Positions 38,714-49,194 of a stretch of 64,000 nucleotides of DNA are shown piece after piece (the stretch's first letter is position 1; every line of letters begins with the position of its first letter). This DNA is from Phytophthora colocasiae (lineage: Eukaryota > Oomycota > Peronosporomycetes > Peronosporales > Peronosporaceae). Position numbers and translations under genes: made by a program. The DNA lies in the NCBI GenBank assembly GCA_018806915.1, contig JAGKQI010000079.1:1081001-1145000 (forward strand), in the 5' to 3' direction. The notes beneath the pieces are model-generated. The model had not been told where the DNA came from, searched no databases, and saw only the letters and a program-made list of their open reading frames with translations.

Positions 38714-40588
38714 ATGGCGAGTAGGAGCACGACGCGGCTCCTCAAGCCCACTAGCAGTACACTGAGCATGTCCAGCGCCTTGTCGCTACAGCCAGCGCCA
38801 CTTACGAACGCAGCTTTCACGCGGTCCGTAGAAGAAGATCTCGAGTCGCAGGCGCGTGCATCACTCAGTCTCTTCGGCTTCGGCTCGCAGGACACGGTCA
38901 ATTGGAGCCCCGTCAGTGCCAGCGCTGCTGCTGCGGCGATGTCTGCTACAGAGAACCCGGGGACTGGTGGCGCCATTAAAGTCCGAGTCATGGAGCGAGT
39001 GTGCCCTATTGGTACTAACACCTTCTTATGGAACACTATGAACTCTCTAGTTAACGGTGGCGAAGGAGGAGACGACCCAGCAACTTCGAGCGAAGAATCA
39101 GCAGCTAATGGCCACAGTAATGGTACCAGTGGCAATGGAGCGTGGGAAGGAGACACTTCAGATTGGGAAGCTGCGTCATCAGCTGCAGGTCTGAGCAATG
39201 TGTTTGCATCGAAAGTACTACAGCAATATCTTGTCAAGTGTGTGGCGCTGTTGCCGTCGTCGATCGAGGAGGTTGTGGATCTGCTCGTGCGTTCCGACAA
39301 AGAAGACATGGAGTTACCTATGCAGCATCTTGTAGGTGTTCGAGCGAGCTCCTCAGCTTTTGTTTATCGGCGCAAGAAGAAACGCCAACGACGTAGCAAC
39401 AATAACAATAACAACGGCAATGCTAGCGACGGCACTTCGCAGCGCATGGCCTCTCAGGCGTCGACTCAAGATTGTGATAGCGAGTCTTCATACTCCGACT
39501 CGGATTTGGAACTCGAAGATGATTTACAACCATTCACGAGTTTTGGCCGGGAATCCGCACGTGCTCGCGCCACACGTGGCGAATCGCTAGAACTCGATAA
39601 ATCTGGAGGCAATGCAACACCAACAGCGAGAGCTACAAATGCAGGACCGTATCTGTCCCCTACTTACATAGAAGATTACCGTACAGCAATGGCCACTTCT
39701 GGCAATCAAGGAAATCTCAGCATCAAGTGGGTTGTCGGAGAAAAGTCAAGCCGAATGTTTGCGTCTCGGACTACATATTGTCTCCTGGATTACGAGTGCA
39801 TCTTGGTTAACGACTGGGACGAGAATGCAGATCCGTCTCCAATGTACGTGCGCACGATGCAATCATGTTACAGCTCGCACTGTCAGCCGTGGCTGGACGA
39901 GGTAGGGTCGAAGCCTACAGACCTGCAGCCGACGGGCTTTATGGTACGGCAGGCACGTAACCGTGATGGATATGTGGAAATCCAGTTCGTTGCGTCGATT
40001 TTGGAGAAAGCACAGCTGCCGATGGCCTCTCGTCGTGCAAAGCTTCGTGCGCTATGTGCTAAAATTGCGCGATTGGAGGAAGTACTCACGAGCCGACGTC
40101 TATCGCAGTCTTTACTCGTCAATGCTCCGCACTGGGTGCACAACCGTGAGCGCTTGGGATGCCGTATCTGTGATGCGAAGTTTGGGCTATCACGTCGTCG
40201 CCATCATTGTCGACTGTGCGGTGAGGTTTGCTGCTCGGAGTGCTGCCCCAAGATGGATGTGGCGCTTCCTGACGTGGGATCTACAAGCGTGCGAGTATGT
40301 ATCGGATGCGTACAAAAGCGGCGAAAAAGCTGCGAGTCATCGGCCTCTTCTTCAAGCACGGCAGTGTTGGCATCTACATTGTCACCAACAAAGGGGCCTT
40401 GCGCTAACACCCCACCGCCACCTATCCACCCAACGTTACGCTCAGCCGTATCGTCGCCATCGGACTACTACTTATCATCTTCGTCAAGTTACGGCTCCAC
40501 TCCAAAGAGCTTTACTACAGCCAGTAGCTTAGGGGAACGCAAGCACTCTTTGGCGTCCTCGGTATTCCAGAAAATGAAGAGCAGTTAG
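38714..40588 (+). CDS. FYVE zinc-finger protein with START-like region, 624 aa
   Basis: Single exon. I take the ATG at 38714, the first in frame. The N-terminal half is Ser/Ala-rich with a low-complexity Asn run. A START-like lipid-binding fold, in the diverged form typical of oomycete FYVE proteins, spans about residues 90-460; it includes ASVVDLLVR-like SIEEVVDLLVRSDKEDME and the YCLLDYECILVNDW strand. The FYVE finger (about 475-545) has paired cysteines CRICD, RRHHCRLCGEVCCSEC and CIGC, with the basic RRRHHCR phosphoinositide-binding motif intact. It should bind PI3P on endosomes. The tail is Ser/Pro-rich. The pseudogene at 53.7-54.3 kb derives from another member of this family. Confidence 0.9.
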   Translation: MASRSTTRLLKPTSSTLSMSSALSLQPAPLTNAAFTRSVEEDLESQARASLSLFGFGSQDTVNWSPVSASAAAAAMSATENPGTGGAIKVRVMERVCPIGTNTFLWNTMNSLVNGGEGGDDPATSSEESAANGHSNGTSGNGAWEGDTSDWEAASSAAGLSNVFASKVLQQYLVKCVALLPSSIEEVVDLLVRSDKEDMELPMQHLVGVRASSSAFVYRRKKKRQRRSNNNNNNGNASDGTSQRMASQASTQDCDSESSYSDSDLELEDDLQPFTSFGRESARARATRGESLELDKSGGNATPTARATNAGPYLSPTYIEDYRTAMATSGNQGNLSIKWVVGEKSSRMFASRTTYCLLDYECILVNDWDENADPSPMYVRTMQSCYSSHCQPWLDEVGSKPTDLQPTGFMVRQARNRDGYVEIQFVASILEKAQLPMASRRAKLRALCAKIARLEEVLTSRRLSQSLLVNAPHWVHNRERLGCRICDAKFGLSRRRHHCRLCGEVCCSECCPKMDVALPDVGSTSVRVCIGCVQKRRKSCESSASSSSTAVLASTLSPTKGPCANTPPPPIHPTLRSAVSSPSDYYLSSSSSYGSTPKSFTTASSLGERKHSLASSVFQKMKSS

Positions 40589-40704
40589 AGCGGACGAAGG
40601 AATGGAGATACCATTACCCCTAATTTTACACTTTGCTTTGACAACTTTAAAATAATTGCGCCAAAATCGTGATTTCCCAACAACTACCCGGCCGACCTTA
40701 ATCC

Positions 40705-43623
40705 ATGACGGCTGAAAAGAGAATAACCAGCAACAGCAAGCAAGCTCCACCGTCTTCACTTATCCAGCCAGCACAGTTTAATCAGAATTTGAAGAATGAG
40801 GTCACCTATCGTATGTGCGTTTCTGTCTTCATTCTCGTTTTTGTGGGGACGACCTTAATTCCCTTCAAAGAGTACTACCTGGGGTGCTACCAGATCAAGG
40901 CGCTTGATGAAGTTCGAGACGAAGTCGTTGCGCGGCAACTCAAAGGTCTAGGTGTTGTTATGAGTGGTGTTCACTACTTCGACACGTTTGACCGCAAGCT
41001 TCTTCCATTGATCGACCTCAACACAAAGAAAGAGCTTGCACGCTCAACTGCATCCACTCTTTCGCTAACAGACTTCCTTGTTCGAGCTAATCTGCGCCGT
41101 GCTGATCTTTTAGCTGGTTTGCCGGGGAACATTTTGACACTTCGTGTTAACGTCATGGAAGATGTGTATGCACCACTTTGTGGGCCGGTGACTCCCTCAT
41201 CGGCATCTTGGGCAACAGAGCCACAATTACTCTTCGGAAACTGGTTTCCAGCAATTCGACATGAATTTTGTAAGGACTTCTATGCCAAGTTCCCATTGTA
41301 CCGATTCTTTAATCATCGAGACAAAACACCAATTGATGCACACTTGGAGGATATTAGCAACGTCACACTTGGCCTCATCGCGGTTACCAATATGTCCGAG
41401 GTATATTTACGCCACTTTGACGATACACTTGTAGTCCGTGGGATTATGAAGAGCGTGCAAGAGGGATACATGGGGTTTGAGTTACCGGAATATACAAATG
41501 ACGTTGCAGACGCTATTGTGGAGTTATATGGGAAAGGGATTTCGCTTGCAGAGGTCGTGGCGCTTCTGCCAGGGTCGTTTGATGTGGATCACGTGGCACT
41601 TGTTGATGTGCTAGGCATTAGCAAGATTCTCAAGTATTACCTTGATTCGCAACAACTCTCGGTTGGGATCAACGTGAATGGAGAACCAGCTATTTCAGCG
41701 GAGGTGACGCATGCGACGACTTCGTTTTTTACTTCAGATTTCCTCGTAAACACTGTTGGAATGCATTTGGTATCTACAATGCATCTAGCGCCGTTCTGGA
41801 ACTGTGCAATTCAGCACACGACAATGAATAAATCACTTACAGTTGACGACGTCGATCCAGCAGCAATGAGGCAGTGTGGAAGTGATTTGGCAAGGATAAT
41901 TCCTACTTTTGCTGTCAACTTGATGTTTCTGTTCCAGAAAAACGAACGAGACTATTCTGAATTGGACAACACAACAACGTACACGCTCGGACGAAGACGA
42001 GAATCTGCTGCTGACTTTACCGTGCTCAACATCCCTGAAATACTTGAGGGCTCAGCACTCTACATGATGGACGGCATGAAATGGGCAAAATCTCGCTCAA
42101 CATCTCAGACACCACCGCCAACGCCTTACGGCTATTTGTACACGCCAGATTGTCGGGGCATTGTCGATCTCGTGATTCAGCAAAGCGGACGCAATGTGCA
42201 AAAGTATCAAGCCTACATGGGCGACGGTCTCGGAAACTGCGCGTTTCGAGATTCCCAGGAGACGGAGCTACAAACGCTTTGCCGTTTATTCATGACTTCC
42301 AACGAAGTTTTGTTCCGCACTTTAAATGGGAATCTCATCAAGCTCCCCACCTGCATATCATTGATTGATGCCGATTCCTCTCAAGTATTTGAGAATAATC
42401 TGCGCCAGATTGAGTGGTTCATGGTTGACTCCACGATGCTAACGCGACGCATCCGTATTCAAGACAACACGAGCAGACAGATTCGCAAATTTCTGCTGAT
42501 TCTGAACTTGATTGGCGCATCTCACTACGCCATCGAGTACATTTTCATGCTGCGAAGTGTTTGGCTTTTCCTACGTTGCAGTGTATATCAACCAGCCGCG
42601 GATGTCAAAAGACTTTCACGAGTCAGGAATTTGGATATTTTCAAAAACGCACCCCCACTTGTACGTATCGGAATTTCCGAGTTGCTTCAGTGTGATCCAG
42701 CTGATGGAGCCTTGGGACACCCAGGAACAATGGTACTGTTGTATCTTGGAGCAATTGGCGCTCTGAGCAATATTTTTTCGCTCAGTTGCACGGCCCAACT
42801 TTCAACTGAAGAAGGCAATATCGTCATTTACTGCGTACCAGCCATCGCTATGCGCAGCCTCACACTTATACTCACAACGCTAAATAGTAGCTACTGGGTC
42901 ATCAGAATCACACTCCGGACGCGTTCACTGACGATACGTCTCGACCGTGCTGCTCGAAATGATGCTGTGCGGTTTTGGTCACTAAATGCAGTCGCAGTGT
43001 TAGTGATTCACTTTACGTGCAAGGCAAGTGCTGATCTATACTTCCGTGACGCTGAGTTGCATTCGGATCCGCACCTCTACGCCATGTTCGGAGGATCATT
43101 GGTAACAGTACTCATCTCGATGGGGTTTATTCTCCTGCATGTAGCGTCTGCCGATTCGAGGAGGCTTCGAAGTATGATGTCGACAAAGTCTTTGTGGCAA
43201 GAGGCTTCAGTTAAAGACTCAAGTGGCCGTGAATTTGTGGTCAAATGGACCACGCGAGGTCTGAACTCGGTCTTGTATCATTGCGCCAGTCCGCAAATTG
43301 CTCGGCAGGTGGAGGCATTCGGTATCCGGCAACAGTTTGGCTCGATCATGAGCAAGAAGTCGAATAAAGTGGCGATTACGAGCGCCAACCCGATTGGTAT
43401 ACAAATGCATCAGTTCGTTGCGGTGCATTGTGCTGCTGGAGCTCATGCACACCTGCAAACGGTGAAATGGTACCTTGAACCAACCGGAAATGGAGGTGTT
43501 GTGAGTATTAATTTGAGCTTGGGGACATCTCGAGTACAACCCCTAGAGTCACACAGGTTTTCTCGCGAAAGACACTCATGGGCAGGAACAAACGTTCTCG
43601 ATGAGGAGGCAACTCAACAATGA
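40705..43623 (+). CDS. Large multi-pass membrane protein of unknown function, 972 aa
   Basis: Intronless; the ATG at 40705 follows the FYVE gene by 116 bp. After a short polar N-terminus a helix at about residues 37-55 (MCVSVFILVFVGTTLIPF) leads into a soluble ectodomain of about 540 residues with several cysteines and glycosylation sites. At least five further hydrophobic segments lie between about residues 600 and 820 (for example FLLILNLIGASHYAIEYIF, MVLLYLGAIGALSNIF, SLVTVLISMGFILLHVA). A C-terminal cytosolic part of about 150 residues follows. The layout resembles receptor or channel-like proteins, but no family motif is recognised. It is probably one of the lineage-specific oomycete membrane families. 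Confidence 0.85.
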   Translation: MTAEKRITSNSKQAPPSSLIQPAQFNQNLKNEVTYRMCVSVFILVFVGTTLIPFKEYYLGCYQIKALDEVRDEVVARQLKGLGVVMSGVHYFDTFDRKLLPLIDLNTKKELARSTASTLSLTDFLVRANLRRADLLAGLPGNILTLRVNVMEDVYAPLCGPVTPSSASWATEPQLLFGNWFPAIRHEFCKDFYAKFPLYRFFNHRDKTPIDAHLEDISNVTLGLIAVTNMSEVYLRHFDDTLVVRGIMKSVQEGYMGFELPEYTNDVADAIVELYGKGISLAEVVALLPGSFDVDHVALVDVLGISKILKYYLDSQQLSVGINVNGEPAISAEVTHATTSFFTSDFLVNTVGMHLVSTMHLAPFWNCAIQHTTMNKSLTVDDVDPAAMRQCGSDLARIIPTFAVNLMFLFQKNERDYSELDNTTTYTLGRRRESAADFTVLNIPEILEGSALYMMDGMKWAKSRSTSQTPPPTPYGYLYTPDCRGIVDLVIQQSGRNVQKYQAYMGDGLGNCAFRDSQETELQTLCRLFMTSNEVLFRTLNGNLIKLPTCISLIDADSSQVFENNLRQIEWFMVDSTMLTRRIRIQDNTSRQIRKFLLILNLIGASHYAIEYIFMLRSVWLFLRCSVYQPAADVKRLSRVRNLDIFKNAPPLVRIGISELLQCDPADGALGHPGTMVLLYLGAIGALSNIFSLSCTAQLSTEEGNIVIYCVPAIAMRSLTLILTTLNSSYWVIRITLRTRSLTIRLDRAARNDAVRFWSLNAVAVLVIHFTCKASADLYFRDAELHSDPHLYAMFGGSLVTVLISMGFILLHVASADSRRLRSMMSTKSLWQEASVKDSSGREFVVKWTTRGLNSVLYHCASPQIARQVEAFGIRQQFGSIMSKKSNKVAITSANPIGIQMHQFVAVHCAAGAHAHLQTVKWYLEPTGNGGVVSINLSLGTSRVQPLESHRFSRERHSWAGTNVLDEEATQQ

Positions 43624-43732
43624 CGTTTGGCCTCCGATCAAATAAACTTGATGTTGCTGTACTTGGCAATTGATCGTCGATTCCTAATATAAGATGTACG
43701 GAACACAACTTCACCTTATCCTGCAGGCTCTA

Positions 43733-44681
43733 TTACTTTACTGTAGCGTGTAATCCGTCCACAATTTTCTCGAGGGCTGAGTTTCCTCCGAGCGAAGCTA
43801 TTTCGTTGCGGATTTCCTCCACTGTAGCGTTCATTTTGGCCAGAGTCAATTCCACAGCCCCCGTTTCTCGCAGATACTGGACTGCGTACTGCTTAAGCTG
43901 CACACTTTTAGTGCGTTGCTTTAGGATGCTCAGCAGTCTCGTGTCCTGCGGGTTCTCTCGAATCGCCACAATGAGCGGGAACGAGAACTTCCCCTCCGTG
44001 AGATCTTCACAAAAGCTTTTGTTCTCCATATACGCCTCGTCCAGCAGGTTCACGTAGTCATCGCGGATCTGGAAGTAGACAGCTAGAGCGTTCACAAGTG
44101 GCGTAAAGTCCAAAGTGCAGTCACTGAAGGCTTGCATGAGTCCCACCGCAAGTCGAAAGAGTCCCCCAGTTTCTAAATCATAGAAAAACGTTAGTTAAAC
44201 TGGTCACACAAAATTGTCTTCCTTGCACTCAACTGTTCTGCACCATCTCCAGATACTCGTCCACCGTAGGGCACTGCAAATGATCCCTCCAGAAGATATC
44301 AAGGCCTTGGCCTTGGTGGAGTCGGAGCATTTCGTCTGTGTAAACCTGCATAGCTTTAGGGTTTCCCAACGCCTGACACTTCTGAAGTGACAAGAAGTAC
44401 ACGTAATTGGCGCAGTTGATGGTGGCCGGTACACCAAAGATATGGTGAGCCACAGGCTGTCCACGTCGCATCTCTGAGTCGTCCTCAATGTCGTCAATTA
44501 ACAGACTGGCGTTGTGCAATTGGTCCACAATGCTCTGAATACTCCCAACTGCCTCGGACGGCGCGTGCAGCCACGACTGGAAGGCACCGATCATCTTACT
44601 GCGGACTTTCTTGCCCGGCAGCTCACTAATGTACGCGTAGGGCTCCAGCAGCTTGGATTCATTCTCCTGCACTGTGCTCAT
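43733..44681 (-). CDS. Geranylgeranyl diphosphate synthase (type III, animal/fungal-like), two exons
   Basis: Exons on the complement are 44681-44234 and 44172-43733, giving 295 residues. The 61-nt intron is phase 1 with an unusual GTTGAG donor and TTTAG acceptor. The first Asp-rich motif DDIED (residues 63-67) is preceded by LHNASLLI and followed by RRG. The second motif is IRDDYVNL in exon 2, with QNKTGGLFRLAVGLMQ across the splice. The small residues ahead of the first motif, and the overall similarity to fungal and animal type III enzymes, point to C20 GGPP as product, used for prenylation and other isoprenoids. Cytosolic or ER-associated. It has an Inr and CCAAT box just upstream. Confidence 0.9.
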
Positions 44682-44730
44682 TGTTGATGATGCGTATGTC
44701 ACGAGAAGTGGAGAAGAAAAATGAAGAAGC

Positions 44731-44754
44731 GAGAAATGAACGCTGATTGGACAA
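44731..44754 (-). promoter_or_regulatory. Inr-like element with adjacent CCAAT box, GGPP synthase gene
   Basis: On the complement TTCATTTCTC (44740-44731) is an initiator-like match 50 nt before the ATG. TTGTCCAATCA (44754-44744) lies directly upstream. Confidence 0.5.
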
Positions 44755-45645
44755 AATATTAAATTTCTTCTTCTTGAAATATGTTGAAACGATGGGCTTT
44801 GAGGAAACACAAGCACGTTCTACATGAATCAGTAAAATGCAGTACGTAGATCAAAGCAAACAAATGATTTGACCCGTAGGCTTGTTCCGTCAGATCTACA
44901 CAGGAATCCAATAAATCAAGCTCTATTTAGCTTTATCATGAAAACAGTTTTCCAGCTTGAACAGCCCTAGCACAGAGCTTTAAGAGCCGCAGGAACACCA
45001 ATTTCAAGATTTCCTTTACGGCGAGCATATTTTGGTCGTGGTAAGGTCCTTCAGCGGGCGACTGCAACAGACACTACATACAAGCAAATACATGCACTAT
45101 GCTAAAGCAAGCTGACCTCTCCCATCTGAGGAGGGCTTCATTACACTTAGGAGTAGTAAAGTGAATTCTACGATGTGTGACGAACCCAATACGCCTGTTC
45201 GCTAGCGGATCGTATGGCTGACAGTACTTATCTGCGTTTGTCTCGCCGGGTTCCTCGTTCGTGGGGCTAATTCTTAATCAACACAACACACTGCTGGCTC
45301 AGTCACCTGCGCCGGAACTTCGTTCCTATTTGTATTCAAAAGTAATAGAGTTTTCACCCTTTACGTTCACTCGTTCGTTCGTCCGTCAATCGTTCGTTCA
45401 CCTTGGCCGACTTCCTCGTTTCGCAGGCACTAATGACTGTCTTTGAAGCTCCTCGCTGGCGCTACTAGTGCTAATGACCCGTTCCCGATAGCCCGTCGCC
45501 AACTTCACGTCCAGGGGTTCTTCCGTCCAATGCTTAGTCGTATCAGCCTCCACTCGGTTATCGTTCAAAGCTACCAGTCTTACACTCGTTCTACTCGCTC
45601 ACTACGTTCGTTCGTTCGTTCGTTCGTCCGTTCTTCAGTCGTCTG
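44755..45645. other. Intergenic region ending in TTCG-rich repeats
   Basis: No gene is visible. Tracts of TTCGTTCG occur at about 45367-45400 and, more strongly, at 45606-45632, directly outside the left end of the MULE element. Short frames here (for example Arg/Ser/Phe repeats) are by-products of the tetranucleotide repeat. Confidence 0.5.
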
Positions 45646-47597
45646 CCCTAGGGAGATAATTTAATGCAACCAGAAAATCGGTCCTGCACCAGAAAAAACG
45701 TCCTGCACATTTCTGGATAAAGTCCTGCAAACAGTCCTGCATTTGGTAGGTAAATCGTTAAAATAACAACAATTCATTAAGTTTTAATAAAATGTCACTG
45801 GGTTATAAATGGGTTACGAATGGGTTACTTCGGCTACACTTACTTTTTTACTATACAATCTGATGTATACTTGAGAGGTGCAACCGCTGGTAACCATCCA
45901 TTAGCAAGAGAAAACATGGATGTGCCAATGCGCCTTTAGCCACCAGTAATGTCGGATTGCAGCGCTCTTATGGCATGTACTTCATTTCTAATTATTCCTT
46001 GCACGGCAACTATGAATTTCAATGGCCACAGATACATAGTCAACACGAAACGTGGTCCTACAACCTACTACCAGTGTTCTACCTATCGCTCTAGTGGCTG
46101 CAAGGGCAAGCTGAACGTCAAGATCCTCGACAGCGGTGAAAGTGAGGTGCGAGAAACTGGTGAACACAGCTGCAGAGTTGAATCACGCGCTACTGTGCGT
46201 GAATGCGGGGAAGAGATGAGGGCAATCCTCGAGACAGAGGCGATAAGTTCGCCTGGGATCCTCCCTGGTCGGATTTGGGATCGGGTGACGCGTGAGCTAT
46301 CCGCTAAGTACCCGAGCCAAGCCGTAAAGGTGTTGGTTAGGGACGAGGCAATCAATTTCATCAACTACACGAGGAGACAGGCCGGAGGCGGCGATGTATA
46401 CCGCCAAATCGAAGCCCTTCCGGTGGTGGCCGTGTCTGAATCAGACGATCGTTCCTTTGTGCAGTTCAACCTTTTCTACGACAATTTCGGTAAACGACAG
46501 CGCATCTTGGGAATGGGCCATCCAGATTTGATTCGTCTACTGATGTATCCGCGCGTCTCTGTTTATCGATGCTACGTACAGTATCACTCCCAGGCCATTT
46601 CAGCAGACTTTGGTCATTATGGCGCATGACCCTGCTTACGACGTGTACATTCCAGTGTTGACGATTTTATTGGAGGCAAAAGATGAGTGGAGTTACTGGC
46701 ATGCGCTGCACTGGGTTTGTGTACTTGGTAAAATGAAAATGACACCTGCCAGTGTAACCTGTGATTTTGAGGCGGCTCTAATTAAGGGCGTTCGGGACCA
46801 ATTTCCAGGGATTGATGTGATTGGCTGTTTATTCCACTGGAAGCAAGCTATTCGGCGAAAAATGGTGGATCTCCGATTTTCAGCCACTCAGATATCAGAA
46901 GCAATGGCTCCGGGGGTGTTAGACGTCCTGACTGTTATCCCTCCTGACGAAATTCGTACTAAAGGTATCCCGTATGCGATGTCGTTGATGTCTACAAAGG
47001 GATGCGCGCAGTTGTGGACACAGTTCTGGGACTACTTTACTCGGACATGGATGACCATGTTCCCGCCTACCTTCTGGAATGTGAACTCCTACATTGAAAA
47101 GGAGATTGCCATGCAAAATCGCACGAACAACCCGATCGAAAGCTATAATCGCCGAGCTAAGGAAGCGTTTGGCTCACATCCAACACTGGTGGTGTTTGTA
47201 GAAAGAGCCAAGAGAGAGGCAGCTCGTTTTCTTCAGCAAATGGATGACATTGCCATGCACCGCCGGCCCCCTCCACCTCATGCAGACCCAGTTACGATGT
47301 CAGTACCTGCTGGATATCTGGCGTTTAGAACGCCAAAACGTCGTAAAGCAAAAAAGTAAGGCCTTCTTCTCGTCAATACACTTCTGTCTTTATATGTTTG
47401 TGCTGTTAATGCATCCTACTAAATGACCTACTCCATAAAGCATCCTACAAATTGTCCTGCATTGCATTACGTTTATTTTGTCCTGCACCCGGTACAGAAC
47501 GCACGTAAAGTGTCCTGCACGTGGTCCTGCGTTTGCAGGACATTATGTCTGATGCAGGTGGTGTTTTCTGGTTGCATTCCATTCTCCCGCCCTAGGA
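45646..47597 (+). mobile_element. MULE-type DNA transposon, short TIRs with subterminal GTCCTGCA arrays
   Basis: Perfect 15-bp inverted repeats AATGCAACCAGAAAA lie at 45663-45677 and, as the reverse complement, at 47564-47578. Imperfect similarity extends outwards to CCCTAGGG (45646) and CCTAGG (47597). Inside the left end GTCCTGCA occurs four times (45681, 45700, 45722, 45734). Inside the right end it occurs at 47454, 47480 and 47512, with GTCCTGCG at 47524 and an inverted copy at 47534. Such arrays are typical transposase binding sites. No clear 8-10 bp target duplication is seen. TTCG repeats flank both sides, so it probably inserted into a repeat. About 1.95 kb in all. Confidence 0.75.
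45949..47359 (+). pseudogene. MULE transposase (FLYWCH plus DDE), broken by one frameshift
   Basis: The first frame (45949-46629) has an N-terminal FLYWCH-type zinc finger (YYQCSTYRSSGCKGKL ... GEHSC, about residues 35-83) and the lead-in to the catalytic core. At about 46555-46565 the frame shifts by one base. The second frame then carries on with the first catalytic Asp (LFIDATY), VIMAHDPAYD, the second Asp region (VTCDFEAALIKG), the CLFHWKQAI motif and the C-terminal NNPIESYNRRAKEAF that supplies the third acidic residue. Apart from this single shift the coding sequence is well kept, so inactivation looks recent. Programmed frameshifting is an alternative but no slippery site is evident. 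A basic KRRKAKK tail may be a nuclear signal. Confidence 0.85.
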
Positions 47598-47662
47598 GTA
47601 CAAATTCCCGAACTACCTTATCGTTTTCCCGTCGGTCACCGGCCTCTCAGAGCGCAGATCCC

Positions 47663-47830
47663 GAGGTACCTTCGTTCGTTTACCTTCCTCCCAGCGCACA
47701 ACTTCCAAAGTCGTTCGTTCGTTCGTTCGTTCCAGCCACTTGCCCACCAGTATGCGGTTGGCCACTCGTCCGCCCGTTCGTTCACTGCTGTCCAGCGCAC
47801 AGCTTGCTAAGTCGTTCGTTCGTTACAGCC
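47663..47830. repeat. TTCG tetranucleotide tracts right of the MULE
   Basis: TTCGTTCG runs occur at about 47668-47679, 47712-47730 and 47812-47824, matching the tracts left of the element in the same orientation. Confidence 0.6.
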
Positions 47831-47942
47831 GTTTGCTCCTCGGTGTGAAGTTTATGAAGCACGTCGGTCCAACTTCCAAGGCACTTGTCGTTGTCGTTGC
47901 AAGTTCGAGACGTCTTCGCTCCCCGCTGCAAATTCGGTACTG

Positions 47943-48081
47943 GCGTTCTCCGTTGCGAATTCCAAACTCGCGTTCTCCGTTGCGAATTCCAGACTGCGTT
48001 CTCCGTTGCGAATTCCAGACTGCGTTCTCCGTGGCGAATTCCAGACTGCGTTCTCCGTGGCGAATTCCAGACTGCTGCGTT
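47943..48081. repeat. 26-bp minisatellite
   Basis: Unit GCGTTCTCCGTTGCGAATTC plus CAGACT. Copies start at 47943, 47970, 47996, 48022 and 48048, with a partial copy at 48077. Units differ by a few bases (TTGCG or TGGCG). Open frames on both strands here (for example repeated SLEFATENA on the complement) are a by-product of a repeat in which no frame meets a stop. Confidence 0.85.
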
Positions 48082-49094
48082 CATCCACTCGTTCGAAGGC
48101 TGTTGGCTACACGCCAGTTTCAACGTCGACTGCGATCTCCTCCGTGCAGTCATACGCCACCCGGTAGATCTCATGCGGCCATCATTCACGTCGTTCATTC
48201 GCTAGTTAGCGATCTTCCTCGCCATACTCATCCCAGCTCTGACGTTTCAATCATCCAGCGATCTTCCGCCATCGTCAACTTCAACTTGAGGCGTTCGATT
48301 CTCATCCTGTTACTGTTACAGATGGTTGCCATACCAGACTGAAGATACTGTACGCCATTATTATTGCGCCCAACCTTGTGAAAGCGAACACAGGCCGCTC
48401 AAAAAGAGATTTAACGATAAGCTGGCTAGGTGAATTCAAACATGGCACACACTGTACAGACTGGTATTATAGTACCTACCTAACAGCGTTGCGCGCTCTT
48501 CACACCGCATTGAAATAAGTAAATTCTGTAATTTCCGGTGGCAGCAGACAATGTTTGTCCAATCTCGAAATACCCCCATCCCCCTTATCTCTCCATATTT
48601 GAATCCAACCAGGAATACGCATAAATGTGTTTTCCATGCTTCAGAATAGGTCGGTAAAGTTTTTTTCGGCCCACCTGGATAAAATACAGTTGACACATCT
48701 AAGAATATGGGCCTTGTACCAACCAGTTGAACCCATTTGCAATTTACACCACAGCAACTATAAAGTATCATATTCCGACGGTCCATGCAGCACCTTTCAG
48801 AACAGATCTGGGCAATATAATTCCAGTGTCTAAAGCCGGGGCACATAGTGACAAAGTCCCGCGTTTGGGGACGGAATAAAATCTCTGGGGACGTTTTTAT
48901 CCAACGATTTATTGCACCTTTGAAAACCATTATCGGCAAAGTAGGATCAAAGTTATATTTAGTATTGATATCATCCTGATAACACATATCCTGTCATTCC
49001 CGCAAATATGGATGGTTCCGTGTTTTACACAACAGATGAGCATTCACTTCAGGTCTCACCCGACGTTTGAGCTTCTGCTTCGCTTCAGCCTCTG
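48082..49094. other. AT-rich spacer before the glutamate synthase gene
   Basis: Apart from the weak complement frame listed separately (48987-48436) nothing is recognised. Confidence 0.4.
48436..48987 (-). CDS. Doubtful ORF, 183 codons, Cys-rich
   Basis: An ATG-started complement frame in AT-rich sequence. The product has ten or more cysteines (ICSERCCMDRR, YSCCGVNCKW) but no signal peptide and no recognised domain. Codon use is poorer than in neighbouring genes. It could be a decayed transposon part or a chance frame. Confidence 0.22.
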   Translation of the reverse strand: MCYQDDINTKYNFDPTLPIMVFKGAINRWIKTSPEILFRPQTRDFVTMCPGFRHWNYIAQICSERCCMDRRNMILYSCCGVNCKWVQLVGTRPIFLDVSTVFYPGGPKKTLPTYSEAWKTHLCVFLVGFKYGEIRGMGVFRDWTNIVCCHRKLQNLLISMRCEERATLLGRYYNTSLYSVCHV

Positions 49095-49109
49095 TCATTC
49101 CTCAATTTG
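49095..49109 (+). promoter_or_regulatory. Canonical oomycete Inr-FPR core promoter
   Basis: TCATTCCTCAATTTG matches the published oomycete initiator (TCATTYY) directly joined to the flanking promoter region (CAWTTT). It lies 86 nt before the glutamate synthase ATG and predicts the transcription start. Confidence 0.75.
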
Positions 49110-49194
49110 CTCGCTCGCGCGCACTCGCCCAGGCTTACAAGCGAAATCGACCAACACTTTGCACCCTTCAACTCCTTGACTCTACAACGTGCAA

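Noticed and set aside
45443..45664. Arg/Ser/Phe-rich frame resembling an RXLR-type string
   Set aside because: Produced by the TTCG tetranucleotide repeat; no signal peptide and no effector features.
47943..48081. CRISPR-like array
   Set aside because: Units are contiguous without unique spacers and the genome is eukaryotic. The 58-59 kb array is likewise an exon repeat.
47885..48205. Repeat-containing ORFs on both strands at the minisatellite
   Set aside because: A by-product of a repeat with no stops in several frames; no domain and no start context.
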